Source of the DNA: Lederbergia wuyishanensis
GTDB lineage: Bacteria; Bacillota; Bacilli; Bacillales; Bacillaceae_C
DNA: 64,000 nucleotides
Assembly (NCBI RefSeq): GCF_022900255.1
Contig: NZ_JALIRM010000015.1
Span: forward strand, 62,001 to 126,000
Direction of reading: 5' to 3'
Within the stretch, counting starts at the first letter, position 1. Each line of letters opens with the position of its first letter. The position numbers were made by a program, and so were the translations under genes. Below are positions 25,577-33,716 of this stretch, piece after piece. The notes beneath the pieces are model-generated. The model did no database searches, was not told where the DNA came from, and worked only from the letters and a program-made list of their open reading frames with translations.

Positions 25577-27726
25577 TCGATTAAAGTTGGCCATATTATT
25601 TCTAAATGATCACCATTATGGATTTGTGAATAGAAGGTAGCTTCTTCGTTATTTATTAATATTGAAAAATTTCCAGATGCATTTTCAGGTTTATTTACAT
25701 CGACGAAATTGAAGATATCTTGAAAAATAAAGTTCGATTCACTCGTTTCGTTCCATTCAATATGGTCTCCGGAAAATAATTCATCATCTGGATTTATATT
25801 CTCTCCATTACGTTTATATTCCACTACTGCTTTTGTAACGGTTATTCGCTTATGATTAAAAAATACTGTAATTGAACGTTTTAGTAAATTCCCCATAGAA
25901 GAAGCAAGATTAGTTATAGTAGGGAGCAGTTTCCTTCTAATGTTTAAATCAATCATTACTGGTAAGGGTTCATTTTCATTTGCTTTTTTCCCATTTAGCA
26001 AAATTTCACCTGTAAAACTTGGAATAAATGATTCTTTTCCATTAATAAATAATATAAAAGGTTGAAGTACATTAAATAATTCTATCATTTTTAAAGTGGA
26101 GAGTAGTTCTGAGATTGTTCTCGGTATATGAACTATTATTTCATCACGATCGCTGATATTATCATTAAGTGACGCTCTTTTCCCATTTTTACTAATAATA
26201 ATTGGGATATGATGGGGCTTTCCATTAATAATTGCGTGTTTAGTAGGAACATCATCGATTAAATCTCTAATTCTAATGTGGGATTGTTCGCCATCTGCAC
26301 CTTTTTTAGCGACAATGACATCCCCATTTTTTATAGAGTCTTCTAAACTGCATTCTTTCTCATTTTTTAATAGAATGGGAGGTTCTCCATAAGAGCCTGG
26401 GATTGTAACTTGTTGACCATTCATTGTTACAATTATTGCCATCCCCGGTTTTCCATAAAGCTTATTGATCATGATTCCAGATGCAAGAATGCAATCTGCA
26501 ACTGTTAAGTCTTTCACTTCGAACATACGAGTAGTTTGTTCATTCACTGTTACAGTTACATATTGAATAGGTGATTTTCTAGCGGAAATTGCAATTCCGA
26601 TCGGAGTTATATTTTCAGGCCCACCAGGAATGTGATCTGCAAAAGTTAGTCCTTGAATCGCTTCTGCTCCTCTTATAGCCACTCTATTTTCAGGCAAATG
26701 TAACATCTCAGCTAATCTTTTTGGTAGCTCAGGGGTTTTGCTGCCGCCTCCGACAAGCATAACAGCTTTTGGAGATTGCCCATTATTTAATTCTCTAATT
26801 TCCATACCTATCTCTCTTGAAAGCTTATCAATAGCCGGTGATATTTGAGCAATGACATCAGCTTTTGATATTTCATTTTCAAATCCGAGAATATCATGGA
26901 CGATAATAGAGTCTTGTTCCCAAAGTTCTCTTTTTGCCTGCTCTGCTTCGGGAAAATCAAGAAGAAGCTGATCGCTTATAGCTTCCGTTATTTCGTCTCC
27001 AGCTGTTGGGACCATACCGTATGCGACAACTGTTCCCGTATTAGTAATAGCGATATCAGAAGTTCCTGCTCCGATATCGACAAGAGCCACATTTAGCCTT
27101 CGCATGGATACTGGTACGAGTACATTAATAGCTGCAATTGGCTCTAATGTTAGTGCATCGAGCTCCAATTCAGCTCTTTGTAAAGCCTTAATTAAGGAAT
27201 CAACTACAACCCGAGGTAAGAATGTAGCAATAATTTCTACTGATGCTTCATCACCTTGTTGATCAATTAAATTTCCTATGAGCTGATTATCTATAAAATA
27301 ATGAAGAACGGAGTATCCTACACAATAATAGGTATTCATTTTTTCGATAGATTGCCGTTCTGCAGCCACTGCTTGTGCATTTTGGACGGCTGCTAGCTCG
27401 AGATAGAGGATATCCTCTTGATTAATTATCGGCTTGCCTTTTATATTTATGACAGATTTTGCGCGCTCAGTTTTTAAAGATCTTCCGGCAGCAGCAACAC
27501 AAACTTTAGAAAGTTTTCCATATTTAATTTCTAACTGTTCCTTAACTTCTTTTATCACGTGAGCAACTGCTTGTATATCGTGAATCTGCCCGTCAACCAT
27601 AGCTCTTGCTTGATGCTCTTTTACAACTAAATCTAAAACTTTATATTGTTCTCTGTTCTCTTCAATAATGAGGCCGACAACAGAACGGGTACCAATATCT
27701 AATGCAAAAATTTTTTCGCCTTGCAC
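25567..27726 (-). CDS. Long FtsA-like actin-fold protein
   Basis: This 719-residue protein has an FtsA/PilM-type actin fold in residues 1-395. The phosphate-1 loop is ALDIGTRSVVGL, phosphate-2 is LVDIGAGTSDIA, and the adenosine motif is MLVGGGSKTPEL. Beyond the roughly 420 residues of true FtsA there are about 300 more, apparently several beta-rich domains with repeated NGK/NGxxxxI turns, resembling ubiquitin-like or SLBB folds. It is not the dcw-cluster ftsA. It probably acts at the membrane in envelope or division processes, but its function is not established. Confidence 0.8.
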   Translation of the reverse strand: MQGEKIFALDIGTRSVVGLIIEENREQYKVLDLVVKEHQARAMVDGQIHDIQAVAHVIKEVKEQLEIKYGKLSKVCVAAAGRSLKTERAKSVINIKGKPIINQEDILYLELAAVQNAQAVAAERQSIEKMNTYYCVGYSVLHYFIDNQLIGNLIDQQGDEASVEIIATFLPRVVVDSLIKALQRAELELDALTLEPIAAINVLVPVSMRRLNVALVDIGAGTSDIAITNTGTVVAYGMVPTAGDEITEAISDQLLLDFPEAEQAKRELWEQDSIIVHDILGFENEISKADVIAQISPAIDKLSREIGMEIRELNNGQSPKAVMLVGGGSKTPELPKRLAEMLHLPENRVAIRGAEAIQGLTFADHIPGGPENITPIGIAISARKSPIQYVTVTVNEQTTRMFEVKDLTVADCILASGIMINKLYGKPGMAIIVTMNGQQVTIPGSYGEPPILLKNEKECSLEDSIKNGDVIVAKKGADGEQSHIRIRDLIDDVPTKHAIINGKPHHIPIIISKNGKRASLNDNISDRDEIIVHIPRTISELLSTLKMIELFNVLQPFILFINGKESFIPSFTGEILLNGKKANENEPLPVMIDLNIRRKLLPTITNLASSMGNLLKRSITVFFNHKRITVTKAVVEYKRNGENINPDDELFSGDHIEWNETSESNFIFQDIFNFVDVNKPENASGNFSILINNEEATFYSQIHNGDHLEIIWPTLIDKK

Positions 27727-28016
27727 GGAATTTCACCTTCCAGAAAATATGCAAATATGTAGCTAATTTAAAATGTATCATAACTTTAGGCTAAAAAGAA
27801 GGATAGCTACTAAGGTTTTACAGTCTAATATAAAGAAAAACTAATATTTTTTATCGAAAAAGGGTATATTTTGGAAAAGGTATGATAAAATATGAAAATT
27901 TATTCACAAATAAGGGAAATGATTTGCAGGTAAGAGGTTTCATATCGTATGATTATTGAAGTATTAATAAACGGTTCTGGATCGTTTTGTCGAAAGAAGT
28001 AATTGAGGAGTGTGAG

Positions 28017-29030
28017 TTGTCGATGAATGTAACAATATATGATGTTGCAAGAGAAGCAAATGTTTCCATGGCTACTGTTTCTAGGGTAGTTAATGGTAAT
28101 CCAAATGTAAAGCCAACTACTAGAAAAAAGGTATTAGAAGTAATCGAAAGATTAGAATATAGACCAAATGCTGTAGCAAGGGGTCTTGCTAGTAAGAAAA
28201 CAACTACGGTCGGTGTAATCATACCGGATATCTCTAGTATATTCTACGGAGAATTAGCTCGTGGAATTGAAGATATCGCAACTATGTATAAGTATAATAT
28301 TATCTTAAGTAATTCTGACCAAAATTTAAATAAAGAATTACATTTACTTAATACAATGCTCGGTAAGCAAGTGGACGGAATCGTATTTATGGGCGGAAAT
28401 ATTAGTGAAGAATTACAAAATGAATTCAAGCGTTCTCCTGTTCCGATTGTTCTTGCTGGCTCTATCGAAGAAACTGGAACCACACCATCTGTTAATATAG
28501 ATTATCATCAAGCTTCATTTGATGCTGTTACAGCATTTATTAATGAAGGGCATAAAAAAATCGCTTATGCTATTGGTTCGTTAAATGACTCAATTAATAG
28601 AGATCAAAAACTAGTTGGCTATAAGGAAGCCCTAGAAAAAGCTGGATTAGAATACAATGAGGATTATGTAGTAGAAGGCGATGATTCCTATGATTCTGGG
28701 CTTGAAGCTTGGACGAAACTTAGCCAATTGTCAGACAGGCCAACAGCTGTTGTAACGGGTCATGATGAATTAGCACTAGGAATTATGCACGGTGCACAAG
28801 ATGAAGGATTAACGATTCCAAATGATTTAGAAGTTATTTCTTCCGATGATACAAGGTTAACTCTTATGGTGCGTCCACAACTCTCATCCGTTGTTCAGCC
28901 GTTATACGATATTGGCGCAGTTGCAATGAGATTATTGACTAAACTTATGAATAAAGAAACAGTAGACGAACAAATCGTTGTACTTCCTCATCGAATCGAA
29001 TATAGAGGAACTACAAAAAAAGTACAATAA
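28017..29030 (+). CDS. ccpA: Catabolite control protein A
   Basis: This 337-residue LacI/GalR-family regulator has a helix-turn-helix in [25 protein letters not shown], a hinge with [12 protein letters not shown], and a C-terminal sugar-binding-like domain that contacts HPr-Ser46-P. It binds cre sites to repress or activate carbon genes. The N-terminus matches B. subtilis CcpA almost exactly. The start is placed at the TTG at 28017 (GAGGAG about 6 bases upstream, giving M-S-...); an ATG at 28023 is possible. The acu/acsA genes it controls in B. subtilis lie just downstream. Confidence 0.95.
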   Translation: MSMNVTIYDVAREANVSMATVSRVVNGNPNVKPTTRKKVLEVIERLEYRPNAVARGLASKKTTTVGVIIPDISSIFYGELARGIEDIATMYKYNIILSNSDQNLNKELHLLNTMLGKQVDGIVFMGGNISEELQNEFKRSPVPIVLAGSIEETGTTPSVNIDYHQASFDAVTAFINEGHKKIAYAIGSLNDSINRDQKLVGYKEALEKAGLEYNEDYVVEGDDSYDSGLEAWTKLSQLSDRPTAVVTGHDELALGIMHGAQDEGLTIPNDLEVISSDDTRLTLMVRPQLSSVVQPLYDIGAVAMRLLTKLMNKETVDEQIVVLPHRIEYRGTTKKVQ

Positions 29031-29053
29031 TAAAAGAATAGTCAATAAAAGTG

Positions 29054-29088
29054 CGGACCTTGTATGATACGGGTCCGTTTATGCTTTT
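29054..29088 (+). terminator. Probable ccpA terminator
   Basis: A CGGACC/GGTCCG stem (29054-29059, 29072-29077) is followed by TTTATGCTTTT. Confidence 0.6.
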
Positions 29089-29139
29089 ATAATTGGCCAG
29101 CAGTGTATACACTAAAAAATATATTTAAATAAAGATGTT

Positions 29140-29172
29140 AAAAAAACGGGCTTTATTCTTGCCCGTTTTTTT
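29140..29172 (-). terminator. acuC terminator containing the stop codon
   Basis: An AAAAAACGGGC/GCCCGTTTTTT hairpin lies with the acuC stop codon in its loop and T-runs on both strands. Confidence 0.82.
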
Positions 29173-30340
29173 GTTTGTTTCTTTGAAGTTGCTGCCTAAC
29201 AATATAAAGTGCGCGGTCAACGGTTTGTTTATTTTTCTCTTCTATATCCTTTTTCCGAGGTATGGGTTCGTACATGTCAATTGGATCTTCCCATTGGTCA
29301 ATCAATTGGAAAGGGGCTTTCGGTTGCCACCGATGAACCCAATTTTCCGGTAGTGGTCCGGATATTTCACTCCATCCTATCATCTCTAGCCATATAAGTG
29401 ACCACGCTCGTGGAACGACTCGCCAAATATCATAGCCACCACCTCCAACTGCAATCCATCTTCCACCACAGTATTTATGTGCGATTTCATGGGCCAATTT
29501 CGGGATTGCCCTATAAGTCGCAATAGAAGTGGATAGGTGGGTTAAAGGATCAAAATAATGGGCATCTGCTCCATTTTGTGTCACCATCACATCGGGCTGA
29601 AAATATTCCGCAATATCCATGAGAGCAGTTTTATAAGATTCAATAAATGAATCGTCTTCAGTAAAAGCATCGAGAGGGATGTTAAAAGAATATCCATATC
29701 CACTTCCTTGTCCCCATTCATTTACACTTCCTGTTCCGGGAAATAAATATCTTCCAGTTTCATGTATTGAAAGTGTGCAGACAGTATTATCATCATAAAA
29801 AGAGCTTTGCACCCCATCTCCGTGATGAGCATCAGTATCTATATATAAAACTCGTGCCTTGTATTTTTCTAAAATATATTTAATCGCAACGGCACTGTCA
29901 TTGTAGACGCAGAAACCAGAAGCTTTTCCTGGAAAACCATGGTGCAGGCCTCCGCCAAGATGAAGAGCGTGATCAGCCTTACCTTGTAAAACATAATCAA
30001 CCGCTGTTAATGTTCCTCCAACAAGTTGTGCACTCGCCATATGCATCCCTTTAAAAATTGGAGTATCTTCCGTACCTAAACCAAAATTTTCCGCCTTTTC
30101 TTTTGAAAGATTCCCGTCACTTGCAAGCTTTACAGCCTCAATATAAGAAGGTTCATGATTTAATAGAAGTTCTTCGTCAGATGCGATTCGCGGTACTATA
30201 ATATCATCCGTTTTAATGGCACCGAGTTCATTTAATAAATCTAAGGTTAATGTTAATCGATGCTGATTAAATGGATGATGTTCCGAAAATCGATAAGACA
30301 ATAATGAGTCAGAGTAAATGAATACTGAATCTTTTTTCAT
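29153..30340 (-). CDS. acuC: AcuC, acetyl-CoA synthetase deacetylase
   Basis: This 395-residue protein of the histone-deacetylase superfamily removes acetyl groups from the active-site lysine of AcsA without NAD, reactivating it. Zinc-site blocks are visible: LGGGLHHGF, IDTDAHHGDGVQ and TQNGADAHYFDPL, plus VGGGGYDIWRVVPRAW. The start is the ATG at 30340, whose ATGA overlaps the stop of acuB, so the two are coupled. It is the last gene of acuABC, read away from acsA. Confidence 0.95.
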   Translation of the reverse strand: MKKDSVFIYSDSLLSYRFSEHHPFNQHRLTLTLDLLNELGAIKTDDIIVPRIASDEELLLNHEPSYIEAVKLASDGNLSKEKAENFGLGTEDTPIFKGMHMASAQLVGGTLTAVDYVLQGKADHALHLGGGLHHGFPGKASGFCVYNDSAVAIKYILEKYKARVLYIDTDAHHGDGVQSSFYDDNTVCTLSIHETGRYLFPGTGSVNEWGQGSGYGYSFNIPLDAFTEDDSFIESYKTALMDIAEYFQPDVMVTQNGADAHYFDPLTHLSTSIATYRAIPKLAHEIAHKYCGGRWIAVGGGGYDIWRVVPRAWSLIWLEMIGWSEISGPLPENWVHRWQPKAPFQLIDQWEDPIDMYEPIPRKKDIEEKNKQTVDRALYIVRQQLQRNKQKNGQE

Positions 30341-30993
30341 GCTTTCATCCCTGGCGAATTTGGCCACATCACTTGAAGTCCTTCTTTTTTTAAGTTCTCA
30401 ATCACTAAAAGCGGATTCATTGTAGCCACCCGAAAAACAAGGATTTTAGCGTTTTCATTATCTTGAGCGGGATAGACAAGGACACTATGGACATTCACTT
30501 TGAACTTCTGAAAAATACCCGTTACTTCATGCAGCACTCCTGGGCGATTTTCAACTTTCACTTCTATTTGTGAACCGGGCTTATTAGCACCAGTTAATTC
30601 AACCAATGTATGTAATAAATCTGTCCCAGTTATAATACCTACTAATTCTCCATTTTGTAAAATCGGTAGACAGCCAATTTTATGATCATAAAAAATAACG
30701 GCTACTTCCTCTACAAAATCAAGTGGATGACCAGTAATAATATTTGTAGTCATAATAGTTGAGAGTGGCATTTCGAGTTGTTCATGTAATTTATCACTTT
30801 CGGAAAATACGGGAGTAGCACTTTTAATATCTCTGTCAGTTACTAGACCGATCATTTTCTTTTCACTATTTAATAGGGGAAGATGCCTTATGTTTTTTTC
30901 ACGCATGAGATGGATGGCGGTTCTAATTGAATCTTCGGGCGATAATGTAATGACATCTTTCGTCATAATTTGTTCTACTATCAATCTTTTCAC
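30337..30993 (-). CDS. acuB: AcuB, CBS-ACT domain protein
   Basis: This 218-residue protein has two CBS domains (about residues 7-60 and 75-130, starting IMTKDVITLSPEDS and IMTTNIITGH) that should bind adenine nucleotides. A C-terminal ACT-like domain follows (about 140-215, EVKVENRPGVLHEVTGIFQ). It belongs to the acuABC operon, but its direct role in acetoin/acetate control is not settled. It overlaps acuC by 4 bases and follows acuA after 18 bases. Confidence 0.93.
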   Translation of the reverse strand: MKRLIVEQIMTKDVITLSPEDSIRTAIHLMREKNIRHLPLLNSEKKMIGLVTDRDIKSATPVFSESDKLHEQLEMPLSTIMTTNIITGHPLDFVEEVAVIFYDHKIGCLPILQNGELVGIITGTDLLHTLVELTGANKPGSQIEVKVENRPGVLHEVTGIFQKFKVNVHSVLVYPAQDNENAKILVFRVATMNPLLVIENLKKEGLQVMWPNSPGMKA

Positions 30994-31011
30994 TCCTTTT
31001 TGAATAGAATA

Positions 31012-31644
31012 TTAATACATAAAGCGATTTACAAAACGAATACTATCAAACTGCTGAAGGGATTCTGTATCAACTCTTGCACCAACTCTAACCATCAAAC
31101 AATTAGCGGGGTGCGATGTAATTTCTGGATCGTCAGTGGCATACCATTCCAATCCCCCCGAATTCATCATTTTCTCCATTATTTTTCTGTATTCCCACAC
31201 ATCCAAACCAGTACCTTTTAAATCCCAATGCCAATAATATTCCGTTGTGATGATAATATAATCTTCCATTGCATCATCCATCATGGATACGTGTAAAAGT
31301 CCTTTTCCAACCCCAGATCCTCTATACTTTGGAATGACTTCTATTGCTCCTAGCTCTATTAAATTCACCATATTCCCCTGAGACCATCTTTCCAAAGGGT
31401 CAGGGTAAAGATATGTCACGTAACCTACGACTTCATTTTCATATCTGGCAATAATAATTCTTCCTTCTGGGAGATCTGCAATACCTATTAACGCTTCGTG
31501 TTGCTGTTTTGCTGGACGGAAAGCAACTAGGTCTTCATGAAACTCTAGTTTACTGAGCTGATCTGCAGATATAGGTCCTTCAATGAGCAAATTGCCATTC
31601 TTCGTCTTTAATTCCATCGCATTATATGTTTTTTTATGCTCCAC
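31012..31644 (-). CDS. acuA: AcuA, protein acetyltransferase acting on AcsA
   Basis: This 210-residue GNAT-fold enzyme acetylates and so inactivates acetyl-CoA synthetase. The acetyl-CoA loop is YRGSGVGKGLL at about residues 107-117, preceded by the ELGAIEVIP strand. Length and sequence match B. subtilis AcuA. It is the first gene of acuABC, divergent from acsA with 149 bases between. AGGAGGGG precedes the ATG. Confidence 0.94.
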   Translation of the reverse strand: MEHKKTYNAMELKTKNGNLLIEGPISADQLSKLEFHEDLVAFRPAKQQHEALIGIADLPEGRIIIARYENEVVGYVTYLYPDPLERWSQGNMVNLIELGAIEVIPKYRGSGVGKGLLHVSMMDDAMEDYIIITTEYYWHWDLKGTGLDVWEYRKIMEKMMNSGGLEWYATDDPEITSHPANCLMVRVGARVDTESLQQFDSIRFVNRFMY

Positions 31645-31725
31645 AAAACCCCTCCTAAAGTGCTTGTATTCATATTATAGCTGTAAATAGAAATTAAAAA
31701 TATGTTCAAAAAATTGTAAAAAAAT

Positions 31726-31754
31726 TTGAGAATAATAGTTCTTTATATTATAAT
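31726..31754 (+). promoter_or_regulatory. Sigma-A promoter of acsA
   Basis: TTGAGA (31726-31731), a 17-base spacer and TATAAT (31749-31754), about 40 bases before the acsA start. I could not find a good cre (CcpA) box in the acuA-acsA gap. Confidence 0.75.
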
Positions 31755-31793
31755 ATAAAACGTGATTCTAGACACTAAAGGGGAGTTGTGCAC

Positions 31794-33512
31794 ATGAAGT
31801 TGGAAGCGTTGCCAGTCATCGAAGGTAAATACAATTTACAGAATTACGATGAAATGTATGCAAATTTTAATTGGTCTGAAGCAGAGAAAAACTTTTCATG
31901 GTATGAAACTGGCCGTGTAAATATGGCCTATGAAGCAATAGATCGTCATACGGAGACGTTCCGCAAAAATAAGGTTGCGCTATATTACCGCGATGGTGTA
32001 AGAGACGAAAAATATACGTTTAATGATATGAAAAAATGGACGAATAAAGCAGGAAACGTTCTAAAGACGTATGGAAATGTTGAAAAAGGCGATAGAGTAT
32101 TTATTTTTATGCCTAGATCTCCTGAACTATATTTTGCTATCCTTGGAGCGATTAAGCTCGGTGCAATTGTTGGACCACTTTTTGAAGCATTCATGGAGGG
32201 AGCGGTAAAAGATAGATTAGAAGATAGTGAGGCTAAAGTTCTTGTCACGACACCGGAATTATTAAAAAGGGTTCCAGTCGATGAATTGCCTTCATTGAAA
32301 CATATATTCCTAGTAGGTGATGGAATTGAAGAGGAAGGACCTTTTATTGATTTTAATAAGCGTTTAAAAGCTGCTGATAAAAATCTTGAAATAGAGTGGG
32401 TTGACCGTAATGATGGAATGATCCTTCATTACACATCTGGCTCTACAGGTCGTCCAAAAGGTGTTCTTCATGTTCATAATGCAATGATTCAACAGTACCA
32501 AACGGCTCGCTGGATATTAGATTTACAAGAAGAAGATATTTACTGGTGTACAGCAGATCCAGGATGGGTAACAGGAACATCTTATGGTATCTTCGGACCT
32601 TGGTTAACAGGAACCACAAATGTAATTGTTGGAGGACGCTTTAAACCTGAAAATTGGTATCAAACATTGGAAGATTACGGAGTAACTGTATGGTATAGTG
32701 CTCCAACTGCCTTTAGGATGTTAATGAGTGCAGGGGATGAGCATGTAAAACAATTTGATTTATCAGAATTACGCCATATTCTAAGTGTAGGGGAACCACT
32801 AAATCCTGAAGTAATCCGTTGGGGAATGAAAGTGTTCAACAAACGTATTCACGACACTTGGTGGATGACAGAAACGGGTGCAATGTTAATCGGAAACTAT
32901 CCATGCATCGAAATCAAACCAGGTTCCATGGGAAAACCAATTCCAGGAGTGGAAGCTGCGATTGTAGACGATCAAGGAAACGTCTTACCGGCCAATAGAA
33001 TGGGTAATTTAGCTATTAAAAAAGGCTGGCCATCCATGATGCACGAAATTTGGAATAATAAAGAAAAGTATAATTCATATTTCCTAACTGGTGATTGGTA
33101 TGTATCTGGAGACTCAGCCTATATGGATGAGGATGGCTATTTCTTCTTCCAAGGAAGAGTAGATGACGTCATCATGACTTCTGGAGAACGTGTAGGTCCG
33201 TTTGAAGTAGAAAGTAAGCTACTTGAGCATCCTGCAGTAGCGGAAGCAGGTGTTATCGGAAAACCTGATCCAGTTCGTGGTGAAATCATCAAAGCATTTA
33301 TTGCGTTGCTTGATGGTCAGGAGCCTTCAGAAGAACTTGCTGAAGATATTAAACAATTCGTGAAAAAAGGTCTTGCTGCACATGCTGCACCTCGCGAAAT
33401 TGAATTCCGAGATAAACTTCCAAAAACACGCAGTGGAAAAATAATGCGCCGAGTCCTAAAAGCTTGGGAGCTAAACTTGCCAACAGGTGACTTATCTACA
33501 ATGGAAGACTAA
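31794..33512 (+). CDS. acsA: Acetyl-CoA synthetase
   Basis: This 572-residue AMP-forming enzyme converts acetate, ATP and CoA to acetyl-CoA. Visible are the P-loop HYTSGSTGRPKG, the WWMTETG block, the YVSGDSAYMDEDGYFFFQGR hinge region, and the C-terminal catalytic K549 in PKTRSGK549IMRR, which is the AcuA acetylation site. Length equals the B. subtilis protein. The start is the ATG at 31794 with GGGGAG 8 bases upstream; an in-frame GTG at 31788 is too close. AcuA/AcuC control is encoded next door. Confidence 0.96.
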   Translation: MKLEALPVIEGKYNLQNYDEMYANFNWSEAEKNFSWYETGRVNMAYEAIDRHTETFRKNKVALYYRDGVRDEKYTFNDMKKWTNKAGNVLKTYGNVEKGDRVFIFMPRSPELYFAILGAIKLGAIVGPLFEAFMEGAVKDRLEDSEAKVLVTTPELLKRVPVDELPSLKHIFLVGDGIEEEGPFIDFNKRLKAADKNLEIEWVDRNDGMILHYTSGSTGRPKGVLHVHNAMIQQYQTARWILDLQEEDIYWCTADPGWVTGTSYGIFGPWLTGTTNVIVGGRFKPENWYQTLEDYGVTVWYSAPTAFRMLMSAGDEHVKQFDLSELRHILSVGEPLNPEVIRWGMKVFNKRIHDTWWMTETGAMLIGNYPCIEIKPGSMGKPIPGVEAAIVDDQGNVLPANRMGNLAIKKGWPSMMHEIWNNKEKYNSYFLTGDWYVSGDSAYMDEDGYFFFQGRVDDVIMTSGERVGPFEVESKLLEHPAVAEAGVIGKPDPVRGEIIKAFIALLDGQEPSEELAEDIKQFVKKGLAAHAAPREIEFRDKLPKTRSGKIMRRVLKAWELNLPTGDLSTMED

Positions 33513-33517
33513 TTAAA

Positions 33518-33562
33518 AGTCCCGTACCATCTATAGTAATGGTACGGGACTTCTGATTTTTA
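33518..33562 (+). terminator. acsA terminator
   Basis: A perfect 12-13 bp stem AGTCCCGTACCAT/ATGGTACGGGACT is followed by a T-rich tract. Confidence 0.9.
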
Positions 33563-33683
33563 TTATTCTCGATAATTATACTGTCGCTTGAGCCTGAACT
33601 CATTCGATTTTAGTAAATCAATTTTAATAGAGTTAGGACAAATCGCTAATATAAAAATTTCAGTACTGATTGATAATAATCAC

Positions 33684-33708
33684 ACAAAAAAACCGGGCAT
33701 TGGCCCGG
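33684..33708 (-). terminator. Terminator of the penicillin-binding protein gene
   Basis: A CCGGGC/GCCCGG stem (33693-33698, 33703-33708) with a 4-base loop and seven T on the minus strand. Confidence 0.85.
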
Positions 33709-33716
33709 CTTTCCTA

